Assembly: GCA_035079385.1 (NCBI GenBank)
Contig: JAVHKY010000029.1
Location: 2,294,001-2,358,000 of the forward strand
Reading direction: 5' to 3'
DNA from: Aspidiotus rigidus
Lineage: Eukaryota; Arthropoda; Insecta; Hemiptera; Diaspididae
Length of the DNA stretch: 64,000 nt
In this document: positions 22,050 through 33,709 of the stretch, in pieces
Position numbering within the stretch: the stretch's first letter is position 1
Layout: each line of letters opens with the position of its first letter
Program-made: the position numbers and the translations under genes
Notes under the pieces: model-generated
The model's database searches: none
Told to the model about the DNA's origin: nothing
The model's input: only the letters and a program-made list of their open reading frames with translations

Positions 22050-24860
22050 AGTCTTCCTCTTCTTCCTGCACGTCTGTATGTGGGACAGGTGTTGAGTAGG
22101 CCATAGCGTAGTTCAGCATATTCCATTTAGGTCCATCTTCATTTTCATAATTGTGGTTGCAAATCCGGACACCTGGTTCCGTGCTTCTTCGGAACCTAGC
22201 ATAGTGGCTACCAGGCTACCTGGAGCAAGCGCTTCATCTACCACAATCTCTTGAAAAGACCCCCTAAGCTTACGCCGCTCACGCCTCCAAGTCTCACAAT
22301 CAAGTAAGGTGTGCTGTAGTCTTGTCATCTTGCACTTGGTTGCAGCGCGAACACATTGCGTGTTCAACTTTTTTCAACTTCCCACGAAGGTAATTGTTGA
22401 AGCAGCAGTAGAAGTTCAACTAACCATAATCTCGGTTCATCTACTCATCAAGGTCGCCTATTAACCACGGGTTGTCCATATTTCTGAGCAATTCTTGCTT
22501 TCCATCTCTCCAGCAAGGAATAACGCTGGCCTCTCGCTTGACCCGTATAGTCTCTTGATCAATAGTTACCTTCTTTTCCCATCTGAACACCACCGCTCTC
22601 TCTTCCGTAAGGAGCCTGATTAGAGCCTCCGTGGTGACAGTGTGGTAGGCACTAACACACCTCAGCACGTTCGATCTTTACCGTCTCCCTCCTTCTGCAG
22701 AGTATCTTCATTGAGTCGGCCCGTACTGGGTACCATATTGGAGGATCGACAAGGCGGTGCTTGGCCCTTCTAGGTTTTTCATCAGGCGGCCTAGGTACGT
22801 AACTACCCACCTTTTCAGCTGTCATCAGGAAATGTTACCTGAAGCTGAGCTTCAAGTCAAACCAGATACTTGAGTACTCCATTACTTTCGTTGTCTTGAT
22901 TTCCACACCTTGCAGGCGAAACGCAAATGGATTGAACTTTCGAAGGGTTGTGAATAATATGACCTCAATCTTACCTGCTGGAAGTTCTCGTCTGGCCGGC
23001 GTCACTGCCTTTAGAGCCCAGTTTACCCTGCTCGTTACCGGTACAGTCGTTTCGACGGTGCGTACCACCTGTGTGTCATCCGCATAGCTGATAAGTTGAA
23101 CACCCGGTATCAGCTTCACCTTGAAAATCGTGTTAAATACGACACACTACAAAAGCGGCCCGAAGGCCGATCCCTGCCACACCCCACGAGTAACTGAGTG
23201 CTTTACTGCACCAGCAGACGTCTCTGCTTGGATTTCTCGACGCTGCTAAGAAATCATCTTGAGCAGGTATATGTGGGCACCAAAACTGACGCGTAGCTCT
23301 TGCTGACCGGGCTATTCTCTTCCGCCTGAGCATGTGATGTACAGCTTTCAATCTGGAAATCGTTCCGACTATTCGAGATTACATCTCTTCCCTTCAGATA
23401 GCTCTCGAGGCAATTGGCTATCACTCTTTTCAAGAGTTTGCCCACGTTGTCAACAGTTCCGATGGACAGCAAATGGTTTCTAGCACATGACTTCATCACT
23501 CGTCACATTTGTACCTATGACGGTAGAAATTGATAGAAATACCTATTTCCTTGTTTTTTCTTTCAAACCTGTAATATTTATCAATTCTTGGCCTGAAATT
23601 ATCTTCATATTCTCGGAGTTAGATATATTTTCGAACTTGGAAATATTTTCATTCTTGGATTTAAAAATACTCTCGGAGTTGGAAATATTTTCATATTCTT
23701 TGATCTATTTTCCAATTCTCGAACTCATACATAAGGAGTTATCTGTCAAAAGGGCACCCGTTCCATGAGAATTACATTGATGGGGTGCCCTTTTGACTTA
23801 TAACTCCTCAAATATTTCCGGAGTCCAGCATTTGAAAATATTTCCAAGTTCAAGAATATGAAAATATTTATAAGTTTGAGAATACAAAAAGAATTCCAAG
23901 TCTGAGAATTTTAAAATATTTTCAAGTCCAAAAAATGGAAAATAATAAATTTTTTCAAGTTCGAAATCCTGATGATGAATGGTAGGCATTCGAAACGTCG
24001 GTCATTTGTTTATTATGTAAAAATATTGTGAGGGCAGTGCCAAATAGATTAAAATTTATATAAAAAACACTTTGACGATTAAAAATTTCTTCAATAGAAA
24101 ATTTAATAATATATTACTGCACAGTACCAGCAAGTAAACCAATGAACGACGAACGACTCGTGCGATTGTTCCACTCGCAAGTTCGACGAACAACAAGGAA
24201 ATGGGTATTTCTACCAATTTCAAGCTTCACCTGTATAAATGTGGTAGGTGATGACGTCATGTGGTAGAAATTATTTGCTGTCCATCGGAACTGCTACGTT
24301 GTCTAGCAGACAAAGTGGTCGATAGAGGATGGCAAGCCAGGTGGTTTATCCTTCTTATCGATCGACGCTAGCCTGGCTTTCTTCCACCGCGCGGGAAGCA
24401 GTCCCTCACTGTCGCATTGAATGTAGCAACAAGCAGTGCGTCGACTGAATTTGGAACTTCATTCGGGCTTGGAATTTTCTAACAGGTACCCCGTAGTCTA
24501 TTGACTGCTGCATCCACCTCCTCAGTACCTAGGAGGGACATATCGTCCTCTTCTACTATTGTTAGCGTTACCATTGGTGGTATCTGCTGTGGGAACAAGT
24601 CATCGCATTGATTCGCCCCACAACATCCGACTCCATTCGACTCATTGCTGAGCTTCTTCAGCACTATTTTGTAGGGCTTGCCAAATAAGTCCTCCTCTAC
24701 CATTTCACGCAGCTGTTTCCGAGCAGCATTCTTGCTATCTTTTATGGCTTTCTTCAGCCTCTCATGAGCCAGCTGGTATTTAGTTGCAACCACCCGCGTC
24801 TCTTCACGGCTACTGCTACTCTCGTATATCCGGCGTTGACTTGTTACGATCACAGTATTC
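22050..24860 (-). pseudogene. R1/LOA-like LINE polymerase relic
   Basis: The minus strand carries the second half of a LINE ORF2 in order: a pre-RT region with LKKAIKDSKNAARKQLREMV and FGKPYKIVLKKL (about 24770-24650), RT fingers with CFPRG and PPGLPSS (about 24400-24320), then after the inserted element VDNVGKLLKRVIANCLESYL (about 23450-23392), the catalytic box LISYADDTQVVRTVE (about 23095-23050), a C-terminal RCVSAYHTVTTEALIRLLTE (about 22662-22600), and a terminal segment with QHTLLDCETWRRERRKLRG (about 22313-22257). The stop is near 22050. SAYxTVxTEA followed by the cysteine-rich tail is typical of the R1/LOA group. The endonuclease end is missing, and frameshifts and an 844-bp insertion make it dead. 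Confidence 0.88.
23452..24295. mobile_element. 844-bp long-TIR element with 8-bp target duplication
   Basis: The element is flanked by the perfect 8-bp direct repeat ACGTTGTC (23444-23451 and 24296-24303). Removing it rejoins the LINE RT motif (PPGLPSS... to DNVGKLLKRV). The ends are inverted: the left begins AACAGTTCCGATGGACAGCA and the right is the complement of AGCAGTTCCGATGGACAGCA. Similarity continues for about 110 bp. Deeper inside, both halves carry degenerate GGAAATATTTTCA repeats facing each other around a central hairpin (AGTCAAAAGGGCACCC). The right half has about 230 bp of extra sequence including CGAAACGTCGGTC. An 8-bp duplication fits hAT or P superfamily transposases. No transposase is present. 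Confidence 0.88.
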
Positions 24861-27234
24861 TATTCAATACGATTTTTTCTTCTAAGTTATATTCACGAAT
24901 CCACCAAAACCCTATTGAAATTTACAACGGTTAAAAAGGAGGCCTTGATTGAAAAATTAGCGTGGGTTAAATATATTGAAACATGTTGGAAAGGCGTTTT
25001 GAGCTCTGAACCTTCAAGCTAAGCTGTACCTCTAGGCATGAAAACTGGGCTACAACTGATATGAGCTACGCCCAAAGGAGAATTGTTGGTCGAGACTTCT
25101 TATGCTGAGACTGTCTAAAGTTTGCTCACTCTTCTCGTGACTGCTGAGACCTAAATCTGAAATTTGTGCTTTGCTCATAGTGCCGAAATAATTAAGTCGA
25201 ACAAACCAATTGGTATACATTACAAAACAGAACTTATCTCCTAGAGAATAAGAACTTTTGGTTTTCTTATTGAGTTTGACTCGAAAGTAGCTTTTCTTAG
25301 GGAGACAAATTCAAAGTAAGGTCGTCTAGAATACTTGTGTCTCGAATTCATCCCAAATTTTCGGCTTTGTTCTCATAGTTTTGAGCTACTGAAATTATAA
25401 ACGAAAAGGAGAGGGAATCACTATGTTTTCGCAGATGGTACTCACTCGGATTCAACAGAGGAGCTAGTTTATTGATAGGACGCATTTGTTGTATAAAGTG
25501 TTAGTACCCGTCGATCGCTCGTTTTATTTAAATTTATTCTCTTCTCAGATCTTGGTCGGAGATTCTTATCGTCAGTTGCATTCCACGCGTGCTAAATGAT
25601 TTAAAATGAGACTCAATCATAGTAGACAATTTTTTCATACTTGTACTCTAACCCCAAAGTTCAAAAGCACTTAGCATTCGTGCGTTCGGTATCGCAAAGA
25701 TTTTAAACATTTCCTCATCAAAAAAAAAGGTCACGATCATGGTTCGTATACGATACTGCGGTAATATCAATGATCAAGTCGGCAGGTATCTGAAAGTACG
25801 TAGGCAATATAAAAATATACGCGCGAGTTGGGTGCGAGTTTCGGAACTTGCTCCAGTATTATCACAACGCTTTCATCAAAGCGTATTTTTTTCTTGAACA
25901 CCTTTCATCATAATACCATAATTCCTCGTACACGAATAATTTGGCGTTAAGTTATTGTAGAATACGTACCTAGTTTTAGAAAATCACGTGTTGATAACTA
26001 AATAGATGAGGAGAAGTTGAAGGGATGGTGAGGGAGATAGAGATGAATAGAAAAAAATCAGTCGATTCTTCTAACTGATATACATACATTATTTATTACT
26101 TTTAACGAGCTAATTATTGAGTTCGAGTCGATAGTTTCATCGGTGCTCGGCGTTATTCGTGCTAAATTATAATTATTCGAGATGGCTATAGGTCGGATCG
26201 GTACATCTCTCTTACCATATATCACTATAGAGATTATTTAACCAGTGTGTAAGCTGATGACGATGAAAAGAGAACAACGATCATGCGTATAGATTAAATA
26301 TTTAACTTCGATAATTTTAAATTGTGTTTCTCATTTCTGGTTATCTACAGTATACCTATGGTAACTTTCGGAAATTGGTTTGAGAGTAAATGGATTTGAT
26401 ATCAGAGTAGACTATAGCTCCGACATGATGTTGGACGCTCTCTTTACCCAGTAAAATTTTTCTGGAATTTTATCATGTAATGAAAACTTCAACCTCAATC
26501 GCAGCTACTTATGTAGGTGTGAAGTGCGAGAAGATCTTAGAAAAATTTTGTTTATGGAGAAAATCAAAAATAGTTATCGATTATCCATATTGAAATCAAA
26601 ACATTGGCCCATTGAATGGCGTCCCCGTACTCCTCGATGAAAGATAATTCAATAGCTCTTGTCATCGTCTATCTTTGTAACCTCTAAAGGTTTCTCCATT
26701 TTTTTTTTTTTTTTTTTTTTTTTGAGGGAGGGAGTCTTGTATCCTCAGTTTGGTTATCGAGAATTTATTTCTCCTCGTTCGCAGTTGTTGCCAAAATAAT
26801 TCCTTGGTGGGCATAGCCAAATAATGACCTACTGACTTGAATAAAGAAGGATACAAATCTCTTACGTACGAAAGGAGGACAACAGTGTACTGAGAATTGT
26901 GAAAAAAAAAGATTTTTTGGCAGGACCAAATGAATAAAGATCATGTTTTACCATGTCTACTAGTAAGTGAGCTCATTCATATTTCAAGGTCACGCCCGTC
27001 TTGTAATAAAATCATGACCTAGCTCCCACTAGAGGCTCACTTGTAGAGGCGTGGTGAACTATAAGTCAAGCTATGTAGGTGACGTATAGGTACCAAAATT
27101 AGTGACCTCATTAGTTCGTGAAGTCAACCATGATGCCTGCCTGTGACGTCATCATCAGTACCCTTGACGACTTCCTTCTGACGTCAATCAGCACAGCTTG
27201 GGCTCTCTCCACCTCTTCCTTACTCTCCTCTGTT
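24861..27234. other. Unrecognised stretch
   Basis: No gene recognised over 2.4 kb. A poly(T) tract lies at about 26699-26723. From about 26985 to 27190, CRE-like TGACGTCA words and ATGACCTAG/GTGACCT motifs recur, as in several other repeat-derived parts of this window. Confidence 0.4.
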
Positions 27235-27930
27235 GACTATTTTTTTCCAACTCGGCGGATGTGTTTACATAAGAATTGACCTAATTGATTAACGAAATAT
27301 GAAAAATTACAGTTCTGTAAGTTGAAAAAGTGGATTCTCTGGATTTCTTACAATTTTAAAACCGCTCCAGGGACTGGAGAATTTATTGACTATTTTTTTC
27401 CAACTTGGCGGATGTATTTATATAAGATTGGAACTAATTGATAAATAAAATACGGTCCTCCCGGTTGAAAAACTGGACTTTCTCGATTATTTGTCACTTC
27501 CAGAACGTTCCAACAACTGGAGAATTTTTTGACTATTTTTTTCGAATTCGGTGGACGTGTTTACATTATAATCGACCTAATTGATGAATGAAATACCAAA
27601 ACTCACGGTCCTCCAGGGTGAAAAATAGGATTTTCTCGATTTTTTGTCATTTCCAGAACGTTCCAGCGGCTGGAGAATTTTTTGACCATTTTTTTCAAAC
27701 TCGACGGATATGTTTACTTAAGAATTGACCTAATTGATGAACGAAATACCAAAACTCACTGTCCTCCAGGGTGAAAAAGTGGATTTTCTCACTTCTCTAC
27801 TGTTTTCAGACTGTTCCACTGACTGGAGAATTTTCCAACTATTTTTCTCAATCTAACGCACTCCACCTAATCCGTGGATGTGTTTACATAAGAATTGACC
27901 AAATCGATAAACGAAATATTGAAAATATAT
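27235..27930. repeat. 153-bp satellite, about 4.6 units
   Basis: Units start at about 27235, 27388, 27531, 27684 and 27837. Each opens with GACTATTTTTTTC, then GCGGATGTGTTTACATAAGA, TTGACCTAATTGATRAA, a GAAAAAGTGGATTTTCTC block and TCCAGNNACTGGAGAAT. Unit lengths are 143-153 bp. The last unit is partial. The array abuts the dispersed repeat at 27982. Confidence 0.92.
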
Positions 27931-27981
27931 TTTTGGTCTATCTACTCGTACATTCCCATTTCATCCCACGGAGGAGTGCGT

Positions 27982-28540
27982 ATCTTTCAGCTCGAACATT
28001 GACTATTGATTTCACACGGTCTATTGCGGTAGCAGTCGTGGTTCACCCCGGTATTCATGAAAAAATCACAGAAATTCATTTGATATTGATTTTTTTGGGA
28101 GTGTTCCACCTCACCGAGGACTACGAGTACGGTACTAAAGTATGTTGTAGTAGAGGATACGTATGGCGCTTCAAATGAATGATTTTCCCCCGGCGCCTCC
28201 CCCACGATTTTTTTAAATATTCGAGTTTGAAGTTTTGTTATTTCTAGGAACTAGGGAAAATATGAGTGATTTTTTTTTGAAAAAAATACCAGGGATGAAC
28301 GTTTAAATAATACTACAATGTCCCCAAGTTACATTGCTGTGCAATTATTATTGCCTGAGTTACAGACATTTGGATTTTAGGCCTAAAAATGACTCTGCAG
28401 CCCATGTGGGTGAGTGGATAGGTCCAATTTTTCAGGTTTCGAGTTTTCTCATTAGGAACAACATCTTGACCGTCATTTGAAACATTTTTCGACCAAGGCC
28501 ATTTTCTTACCCTTCTAGAGCCTTCGGAATCCAATCTATA
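27982..28540. repeat. Dispersed repeat, homologous to 50024-50536
   Basis: This segment and 50024-50536 align in direct orientation over about 520 bp, sharing GCTCGAACATTGACTATTGA, TCACCTCACCGAGG, TTGAAAAAAATACCA and CTCTGCAGCCCAT. At 50 kb the matching segment is the body and right arm of a long-TIR element. Here no left arm is visible, and the satellite lies where it would be, so this copy is truncated or rearranged. Confidence 0.85.
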
Positions 28541-29574
28541 ACTATAGGGGGGAGGTCTTTGGTGGAATTTTGTCCATCAAACTATGTATGTGTATCAGGA
28601 GGGAGACTTCAAACAGCTTCGACCATTAAGCTGTGCCCGACAGGTGGGAGAGAACTTGTAAAATTTCCGACCATCGAGTTTTTTTTTAACAATATTGGAA
28701 GTTTAGGAAATTTCGACCAAATAATCGAGCATAATGGATTATTGAGATGAAATAAAAAAAGAAGAAATTTGACATTTTTTCGCTTCATGGTAATAATATA
28801 GGCAATATGTACTAAAGCTTAGTATACTTTATGTTAGGTCTAGTATAATGAAGGCTAAAAATTCCCAAAGTAGCGCAGGTCGCAATTTTTCCAAGTCCCC
28901 AATGTAGGTCAAGGTCATTGATAACGTCAAAATTTCTGATTGATCCACAGCCCCAATGACATATACTTGTCAACAGGTTCACTGCTCCCAGTAGTTATAA
29001 TTTACCAATCCCAGCGCATATCGATTTTTCGACATTACTTTCTAAAAAAATTGATCGAAAAAATAATAAATTCGAACATTTTTCATACATAACATTCTAA
29101 AAAAAGTAATCAACTTTTGAAAAAAATTGATTGGAAAGATTGATAAATTCAAACATTTTATACTAACTCGAAATGAGGGGGAAAAATTAATAAAATTCTT
29201 CTTTCCTCTCGTCTTTAAAGAATCATCCTGTGATAATGCGTATCATTACGATTAGGTTAGGTAAGATGATTGCAATGTACTTATCGAACATCGGACAGCT
29301 TTTTACTCCTATACATGTGAATGGGCAGTACTTGAGAGAAGCCTTATCAGAGTACACTAGTTCTCAAAGTTTTACACTGTAAAATTATCTTTGATATAAC
29401 TACGATAGGAGCATTCCGCTACACTACCTACAGACATTTGGTGCTACCATAGCACGTTTCTATTTTAGATTTTGACTAGAAAAGCTCGTATAATCATTTG
29501 TTTCATACATTCATCAGTAGTCTCTTAATTTACGCTTCTGACATCTGGAACGTCATTTTCGTAAGTTTTTATGT
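28541..29574. other. Unrecognised stretch with diverged 45-bp-like units
   Basis: At about 28550-28690 units such as ATGTGTATCAGGAGGGAGAC followed by AATTTCCGACCATCGAG resemble a diverged version of the 45-bp repeat. The rest holds nothing recognised. Confidence 0.4.
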
Positions 29575-30300
29575 CGATTGCAACGGCGATAAACCAATAC
29601 CATCTTCTTTGACGTCCGAAGAGGTACCTCAAGGTGATAAGGCTCTATACGAGGAAGCAGACCGGAAGTTGAAGGAAGCAGAAAAGGAAGATTGGGTCGT
29701 CCATTGCGGTCAGGAACAAAGGTACGCTATCAAATATTTTCATCAATATTCAGGGAGGCAAGTACTCGTAATAAGCCGGAATTACGTGATTTTGCAAGCC
29801 TTAGATACAAAGTGAAGTCTCATACTTTTGCTAAACATATGTTAACTAATCCTACCGTGAAACTGAATAATACACACAGTAAAAAATATAATGACTGCGA
29901 CGCAGCCCAAAAATTACAGTTTGATCGTACATACCATGCTGAAAGACTTTTGCAAAAGGAGCTATGGGTAAGTGGTATGTGACTTCGGATGAATATAAGA
30001 AAATCGTGAATGGAAATACAATCCAACGGTTAGAGGCTTTAGTACGATTACAAAACTATCTTTGAAAAACTTCAGATCTTGGCTGGCGCAAAAACAAGTC
30101 ATGCGCGGTATTGTTTCTTTCTGATGGAAGCCGTTCTAAAAGATGAACCTCTGACAATGGGAGAAAAATTAGGCCTTAAGAAGTTTTGGACTGACGAAGT
30201 GGAGAATAGTTTCGAAACATGGGAGCAAGACCTTGATGCAAGCGTACCCGACAGTTCTCTGGATACACTATCGAGCCCTCCTAATCGCTACTCATGATGT
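29575..30300 (+). pseudogene. Relic of an unrecognised repeated protein, copy 1
   Basis: The plus strand reads through several short frames: a charged helical segment (LYEEADRKLKEAEKEDW, about 29650-29698), KVKSHTFAKHMLTNPTVKLN (about 29812-29870), HAERLLQKELWV (about 29938), VTSDEYKK plus IQRLEAL (29978-30045, after a frameshift) and SHARYCFFLMEAVLKDEPLT (about 30100-30160). The same protein segments recur in a second copy at 30534-31088. The family is not recognised. Repetition, frameshifts and lack of splice sites point to a mobile-element or multicopy gene relic. Confidence 0.5.
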
Positions 30301-30533
30301 GATATAGCAGCGTATGAGTAGAGGTATACAAGCGTGAGCACTTGAAACCTAAACATAATATAAATTTTATGAACTTGTTGACTCGGCTCTACCAAGATAG
30401 AGGAGACTTGAGACAAAAGTTCGTATTGTATCAAAAGGCGGTAACTAAATCTAAACTTCGAATTAATCACAAACAACATCCTGATAATATCGACTCTCAC
30501 CTTAGTCCCCCTACCTGGAGGACCAACCCTGAC

Positions 30534-31088
30534 CTAGCTCAATCGGCGTAGGCTGAGCATGAATACATTTTCCTGAGGGTGTGAGTAACTCTTCTTTGAT
30601 GCCTGAAGCGGTATCTCAAAATTATAAGAATCTATGCGAGGAAGCAAACCGGATGTGGTAGGAAGCAGAATTGCGGAGCAACCAAACAGAGGAGAAATGG
30701 AACGAAGTGCAAAAGGAAAATTGGGTCTTCCATGATAATCTATTCCAATTGCGTAAGATGCAGATATGGGTGAGCAGTCTTGCGTATAGGGCCGGTTCGG
30801 TTTGTGAATGTGACTGCGAACAGCATGTACCAGTGCCTCTAACCGTTGGATTTTATCCCCACTCGCGATTTTTTTATATTCGTTGGAAGTCACGAGCCAC
30901 TCATGGTTTACTACCCATATGTCCTTCTGCGAAATTCTTTTGAAGATCAACCTGTAATATTTGGCCTGCGTCGCAGTCATTATATTTTTTACTATGTGTG
31001 TATCATTCACTTTTATAGTAGGATGCGTTGAAAAATGTTTAGAAAAAGTACGAGACATCACTTTGCATATTGATTCCTCCCTGAACAC
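30534..31088 (-). pseudogene. Relic of the same repeated protein, copy 2, inverted
   Basis: The minus-strand frame from 31088 reads VMSRTFSKHFSTHPTIKVND (compare KVKSHTFAKHMLTNPTVKLN in copy 1), KDIWVVNHEWLVTSNEYKKI and GDKIQRLEALVHAV. The segment at 30585-30720, however, matches the charged helical part of copy 1 in direct orientation (CGAGGAAGCAAACCGGATGT). This copy therefore has its N-terminal part direct and its C-terminal part inverted, an internal rearrangement. Confidence 0.5.
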
Positions 31089-31770
31089 CTTTTTAAAATA
31101 TTTGATAGCGTACTTTTGTTTCGCTACGCGGCACTAGACTAGGAGATAACGTGGACGCACGATGTGAATTCTACTATATCTTGTCTCTGCACCAATACTT
31201 ACTATCGCAGTGTGTGCTGTCAAACAACTTCAAACTACTACATCACAATGACCTAATTATTAGTGTTTATAGACTTAAAGGTAATACATACTGATTATTC
31301 GATATTAATTTAACTTCGCGACGATCATTTCCCCTACGATATTCTCCTACATTTCCTCGAGAAATCCGAAAATTTACCTCGAAAATGTAATAAGTATCTA
31401 ATTCACTTCGATTGTCGAACCGATTCAACAAGTTCAACTCACTCTTTTCTGCTTATAATCGTACACCGTCCGAGAATGTACTTAATTCAACTTGTTTGTA
31501 TTTTTATTCAATATTAAAATTGTCGCGTATCGAATTGTAATGTGCAAGCGAGCTTTTCGACCCGATCTCTTTTCGTTTCATCGTGACGAATCCTGTCATC
31601 ACAACTGATAAACACGGCCTTTTAAAAACAAAGGGCAGTTAGAATCAAGCTGTCTGCTGACAATTTAAAAAAGAGTAATGGGAAAGATAAACTAATACAG
31701 TATTAAACTTTGAGAATCAGAAGCAAATTGACAACTGTATCAAAAAGAATAGAGGTAACATCAGAGCAGT
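31089..31770. other. Unrecognised AT-rich stretch
   Basis: No gene or repeat recognised. It ends where the Polinton-like segment begins. Confidence 0.4.
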
Positions 31771-32020
31771 TGAAAATGAACCATAAGGGGGGCTCTCTTC
31801 TTTTACTTTTTGCAGGTATGGGGCTGCAAGTGCTGCTATAGGTATTATAGCAGCTGCAGCAAGTGCGGTTGAAGATTGGAAATATAAAAATGTGGAAGAA
31901 AAGAAAACATATAGACATAATACAGGAATGGAGAACCTAGCTGGAAAAGCTTTTACAATATCTATCGAGGCAGGAGTCAAAAGGGTTATCAATGTGGATA
32001 AAACTGCCGAGACTAAATAG
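31771..32020 (+). pseudogene. Polinton/Maverick-associated ORF fragment
   Basis: The frame reads YGAASAAIGIIAAAASAVED, then WKYKNVEEKKTYRHNTGMEN and ends VINVDKTAETK before a TAG. An alanine/glycine-rich hydrophobic stretch followed by a basic segment, placed directly upstream of an adenovirus-type protease, would suit a minor structural protein of a Polinton. I assign it mainly by position. The start is not identified. Confidence 0.4.
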
Positions 32021-32168
32021 ACTGCCAAAAAAAAGTTTTCTTTGCCAGCTGCACTATGAGATAGAATGAAAACCCTATTCTTCCTCCAACTAATTTTGAT
32101 ATTAAGATTGTTAAGGGAGAGGATAATATTTTACCAGAGCTTTACCCCATACAAAAAAATTGAAAATC

Positions 32169-33400
32169 AAGCATTTCAGAGGAATTTCAATGAAAGATGA
32201 ACTACCACTAAAAATTAAAAAGGTAAATATGATGAGTTTTCTCGCAAAATGCAACAAGTGCAAAATATGAAAAAACGTAGTAAAGCACTCACTTGTTTGT
32301 TTGGCATGAGGGATGACTTTTTGAAAAATAAAAATGTACAGAAGACAAATTTGGCAGTAGATTCAGAAAAAAACCGCAACCCCTTCCAACATGACCCCAC
32401 TGAAAAATATTTATTGCGTTTTGCTTGAAAAAAGTGACTTATTGCGTTTTGTTGGAAAAATGTATCGTTAAAATATTCAATTTTTCTGGCAAATAACAAC
32501 AATTCCAAGTAAAAATAAACAAAAAGGCAGTAAAAACTCACTACGTAGAAGTAAAGACAGCTATAAAAAGGATAGAATCAATCTTAAAGTACAAACATTC
32601 GATTAAAAAATAATAAACATTAATATGTAAGTTCTACTTTGTAAATCCATCTCACGACAGTACCAATTCAAATAGTAGTGTCATCCTAATTTTATCAGCA
32701 TCAAATTCTGAGTTCTTTAATATTTGGGCCAAGAAGAATAGAATGTAATTGATCGAATACGCTCACAAATCACGGCATTATGCTCTACATTCCCTGAAAA
32801 CTAAACGGTCAATCGGCTGGCTGAATTCTGTGAAATATCGTGGACTGTTGCGTTTTGAACGCATTTTCGCTTGGATTTGTTGCATTTTGTCGGAAAACTG
32901 TTTTTCGAAGTACACGTTTTTAACATCAGCGTTTGGACTTATTGCAAAGTAAGTGTGTGCATTCGATTCCTCGTTGAAAATACTACGGGAGTCGATACTC
33001 AGCTCAAATGTTCTAAAAATGGACTTGCTGCGTTTTGCGAGAAAACTCCTCGAATGTGGAATTGTTAATTTACAAAATTCAAGTGAAGCAAATAGTCACT
33101 GGACTGCGTATTACAAGACTTCATGTTATTATGATTATTATTGATTCTTATGGAAATGCCCATCTTCCTAAAGAAGTTGTAAAATACTTGAGAAAGAATA
33201 ATTTGTTCTATAATGAAGAAAGAATCCAAAATTATGATGATCCCCCAATTTGTGGTCATCTGTGCATATTAAAAGCATTTTTAGGGCATCATCATCAAAT
33301 AACACCTCTAATCTATGGAAGAATAATAATCAAAGATGCAAAGAATTATGAGAAAAATTCACCTAAGTATACTTGTATCACAGGCTTAGTCTTTGGAACT
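32169..33400 (+). pseudogene. Polinton/Maverick adenovirus-like cysteine protease, interrupted
   Basis: The N-terminal part (32169-32223) reads KHFRGISMKDELPLKIKK. The C-terminal part resumes after an inserted element at 33049: ECGIVNLQNSSEANSHWTAY (about 33052-33110), then after a frameshift IDSYGNAHLPKEVVKYLRKN (about 33140-33195) and ERIQNYDDPPICGHLCIL (about 33220-33275). HW supplies the catalytic His, DSYG the Asp position, IQ the oxyanion Gln and CGHLC the nucleophile Cys, the order known for adenovirus/Polinton (ULP1-like) proteases that process capsid proteins. All catalytic residues survive, but the 815-bp insertion and a frameshift inactivate it. Downstream the element is replaced by the 45-bp repeat from about 33403. 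Confidence 0.82.
32234..33048. mobile_element. 815-bp TIR element inserted in the Polinton protease
   Basis: The ends are 25-bp inverted repeats with two mismatches: GAGTTTTCTCGCAAAATGCA at 32234 and the complement of the same word at 33029-33048. Further TTGCGTTTTG and GCATTTTG words occur inside in both orientations. It separates protease motifs that are adjacent in the family. A 6-bp duplication (AATATG against AATGTG) just outside is possible but imperfect. No transposase is recognised. Confidence 0.7.
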
Positions 33401-33402
33401 AT

Positions 33403-33709
33403 GATAGGAGAAGGATTTAGAAAAATTTTGACTCTCGAGTTATATAAGATAGGAGGAGGGCTTAGAATATGGGGACTTGGGACCCGAAAAATGTAGATTA
33501 TGATAAGAGGGGAACTTATAATAAATATGATAGCAGAAGACTTCGTAAAGATTCTACTCTCGAGCTATATATATGATAGTTAGAGGACTTGGAAACATTT
33601 CCTCTCTCGAGCTATATGTATATGATAGGAGGGGGACTGGGAAAATTTCCGAGCTCCGATTTTTCCCGAACGTTTTTCGACATACCCCCGGTAAAACAGG
33701 TTACCTGTT
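33403..33709. repeat. 45-bp repeat array ending in AACAGGTTACCTGTT
   Basis: About five diverged units with TATGATAGGAG and GGACTTGG words, interleaved with GACTCTCGAG and CTATATATATGATAG. The array ends at the near-palindrome AACAGGTTACCTGTT (33695-33709). That terminal word recurs at 15203, 38154, 42699 and 43042, so this is probably the right end of a TIR element of the minisatellite-carrying family. Confidence 0.75.

Noticed and set aside
27235..27930. Regular repeat-spacer pattern resembling a CRISPR array
   Set aside because: The repeats are diverged 153-bp units without unique spacers, in a eukaryotic genome.
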